Under the pieces are notes generated by a model that did not search any database, was not told the DNA's origin, and worked only from the letters and a program-made list of their open reading frames with translations. Below are positions 63,481 to 64,000 of a stretch of DNA of 64,000 nt, one piece after another (positions within the stretch are counted from its first letter, which is position 1; each line of letters begins with the position of its first letter). The stretch spans positions 6,686,056-6,750,055 of the forward strand of contig NC_067304.1 of assembly GCF_020740795.1 (NCBI RefSeq), read 5' to 3'. The stretch comes from Apus apus (lineage: Eukaryota; Chordata; Aves; Apodiformes; Apodidae). A program made the translations under genes and the position numbers.

Positions 63481-64000
63481 GTATGTACAGTTCTTAAACA
63501 TCACGTATTGATAAAAGAAGTAACTGTTACCACAAAGTACCATTTCAACAGTTTTGCTTGCTGATACCTTTAGATATACCTGTGTCATTTATAATACTCC
63601 TTTCTTATCCTAAGTCTGAGAAGATTAAGGAGTCAACTTTAGAACTACTTGATTTGTGAAATTATCCTTACTTTTGAAAATGCAATTAAATATATTTAAG
63701 AAATTTTTGCTATTTACATTTAGTATATGGTATTGATATACATGAAGTAATGACCTATCTCAGGTACCAAGAGTAGAAAAGATTTGTGCCTTAGGACAAA
63801 TAGTTAATAACTGTACTGCAAAGATACATAACTTGTATTTTTTGTCATGACATATGCACATTTTTTGTCAGCAGCATCTGAGTTTTTCTTCCCATTCTGC
63901 ACCCTCATTATTCTCTGTTGTTGCCCATGAGAAATCTTTCATAAGGTCATGAAGTAACAGTATTATTAAAGTAAGTTGAGCACTCTTTTTGTTTGGATAA
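63481..64000 (+). other. SYCP1: SYCP1 intron 21, runs off the window
   Basis: The donor GAG|GTATGT opens this intron. No further acceptor-exon pair was found before the window ends. Confidence 0.7.

Overview
The window is nuclear DNA from a vertebrate, almost certainly a bird. The evidence is a conserved amniote gene block, compact introns, CR1-type LINE 3' ends, an LTR of the kind common in songbird genomes, and an open NR1H5 gene, which in humans survives only as a pseudogene. The order is NRAS(-) - CSDE1(-) - SIKE1(-) - NR1H5(+) - SYCP1(+, running off the right edge). It matches human 1p13.2; from memory, the chicken block is on a microchromosome. All exon coordinates come from reading splice sites and checking that exon lengths keep frame. 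Every gene closes into one continuous reading frame: NRAS 189 aa, CSDE1 796 aa, SIKE1 207 aa, NR1H5 505 aa, and SYCP1 624 aa so far over 21 exons.

Layout: 1-5895 is NRAS 3' UTR and downstream DNA. 5896-8039 is the NRAS coding region (four exons), with a CpG-rich promoter at about 8040-8215. The CSDE1 poly(A) signal lies only about 220 bp upstream of the NRAS start codon, the tight unr/N-ras arrangement known in mammals. CSDE1 coding exons run from 20668 down to 9441. Its leader exons are at about 21.7 and 22.0 kb, and its CpG-island promoter is near 25.4 kb. SIKE1 runs from 31173 down to 27504, with a promoter near 31.2-31.6 kb. 31.7-43.7 kb is mostly non-coding. It holds a 474-bp pure pyrimidine microsatellite (33057-33530), two CR1 LINE fragments, a cluster of liver-type factor motifs near 36.84 kb and a likely non-coding first exon of NR1H5 near 39.1 kb. 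NR1H5 coding exons run 43785-49692, with an LTR fossil in one intron. SYCP1 starts 173 bp after the NR1H5 stop codon.

The genes do not form one pathway. NRAS is a Ras GTPase, CSDE1 a cold-shock-domain RNA-binding translation regulator, SIKE1 a coiled-coil adaptor of STRIPAK and an IKKe/TBK1 suppressor, NR1H5 an FXR-like sterol-responsive nuclear receptor, and SYCP1 the meiotic transverse filament. The shared theme is tight tandem packing with neighbouring transcripts close or overlapping.

The main points worth a second look are: (1) non-canonical GC-AG introns, two clear and one possible in SYCP1 and one in CSDE1; (2) an NR1H5 activation helix in which the expected charge-clamp glutamate is glycine; (3) no poly(A) signal between NR1H5 and SYCP1; (4) CSDE1 leader exons that look like a decayed N-terminal coding extension. 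I found no wholly new gene system, CRISPR array or non-coding RNA gene that I could support.
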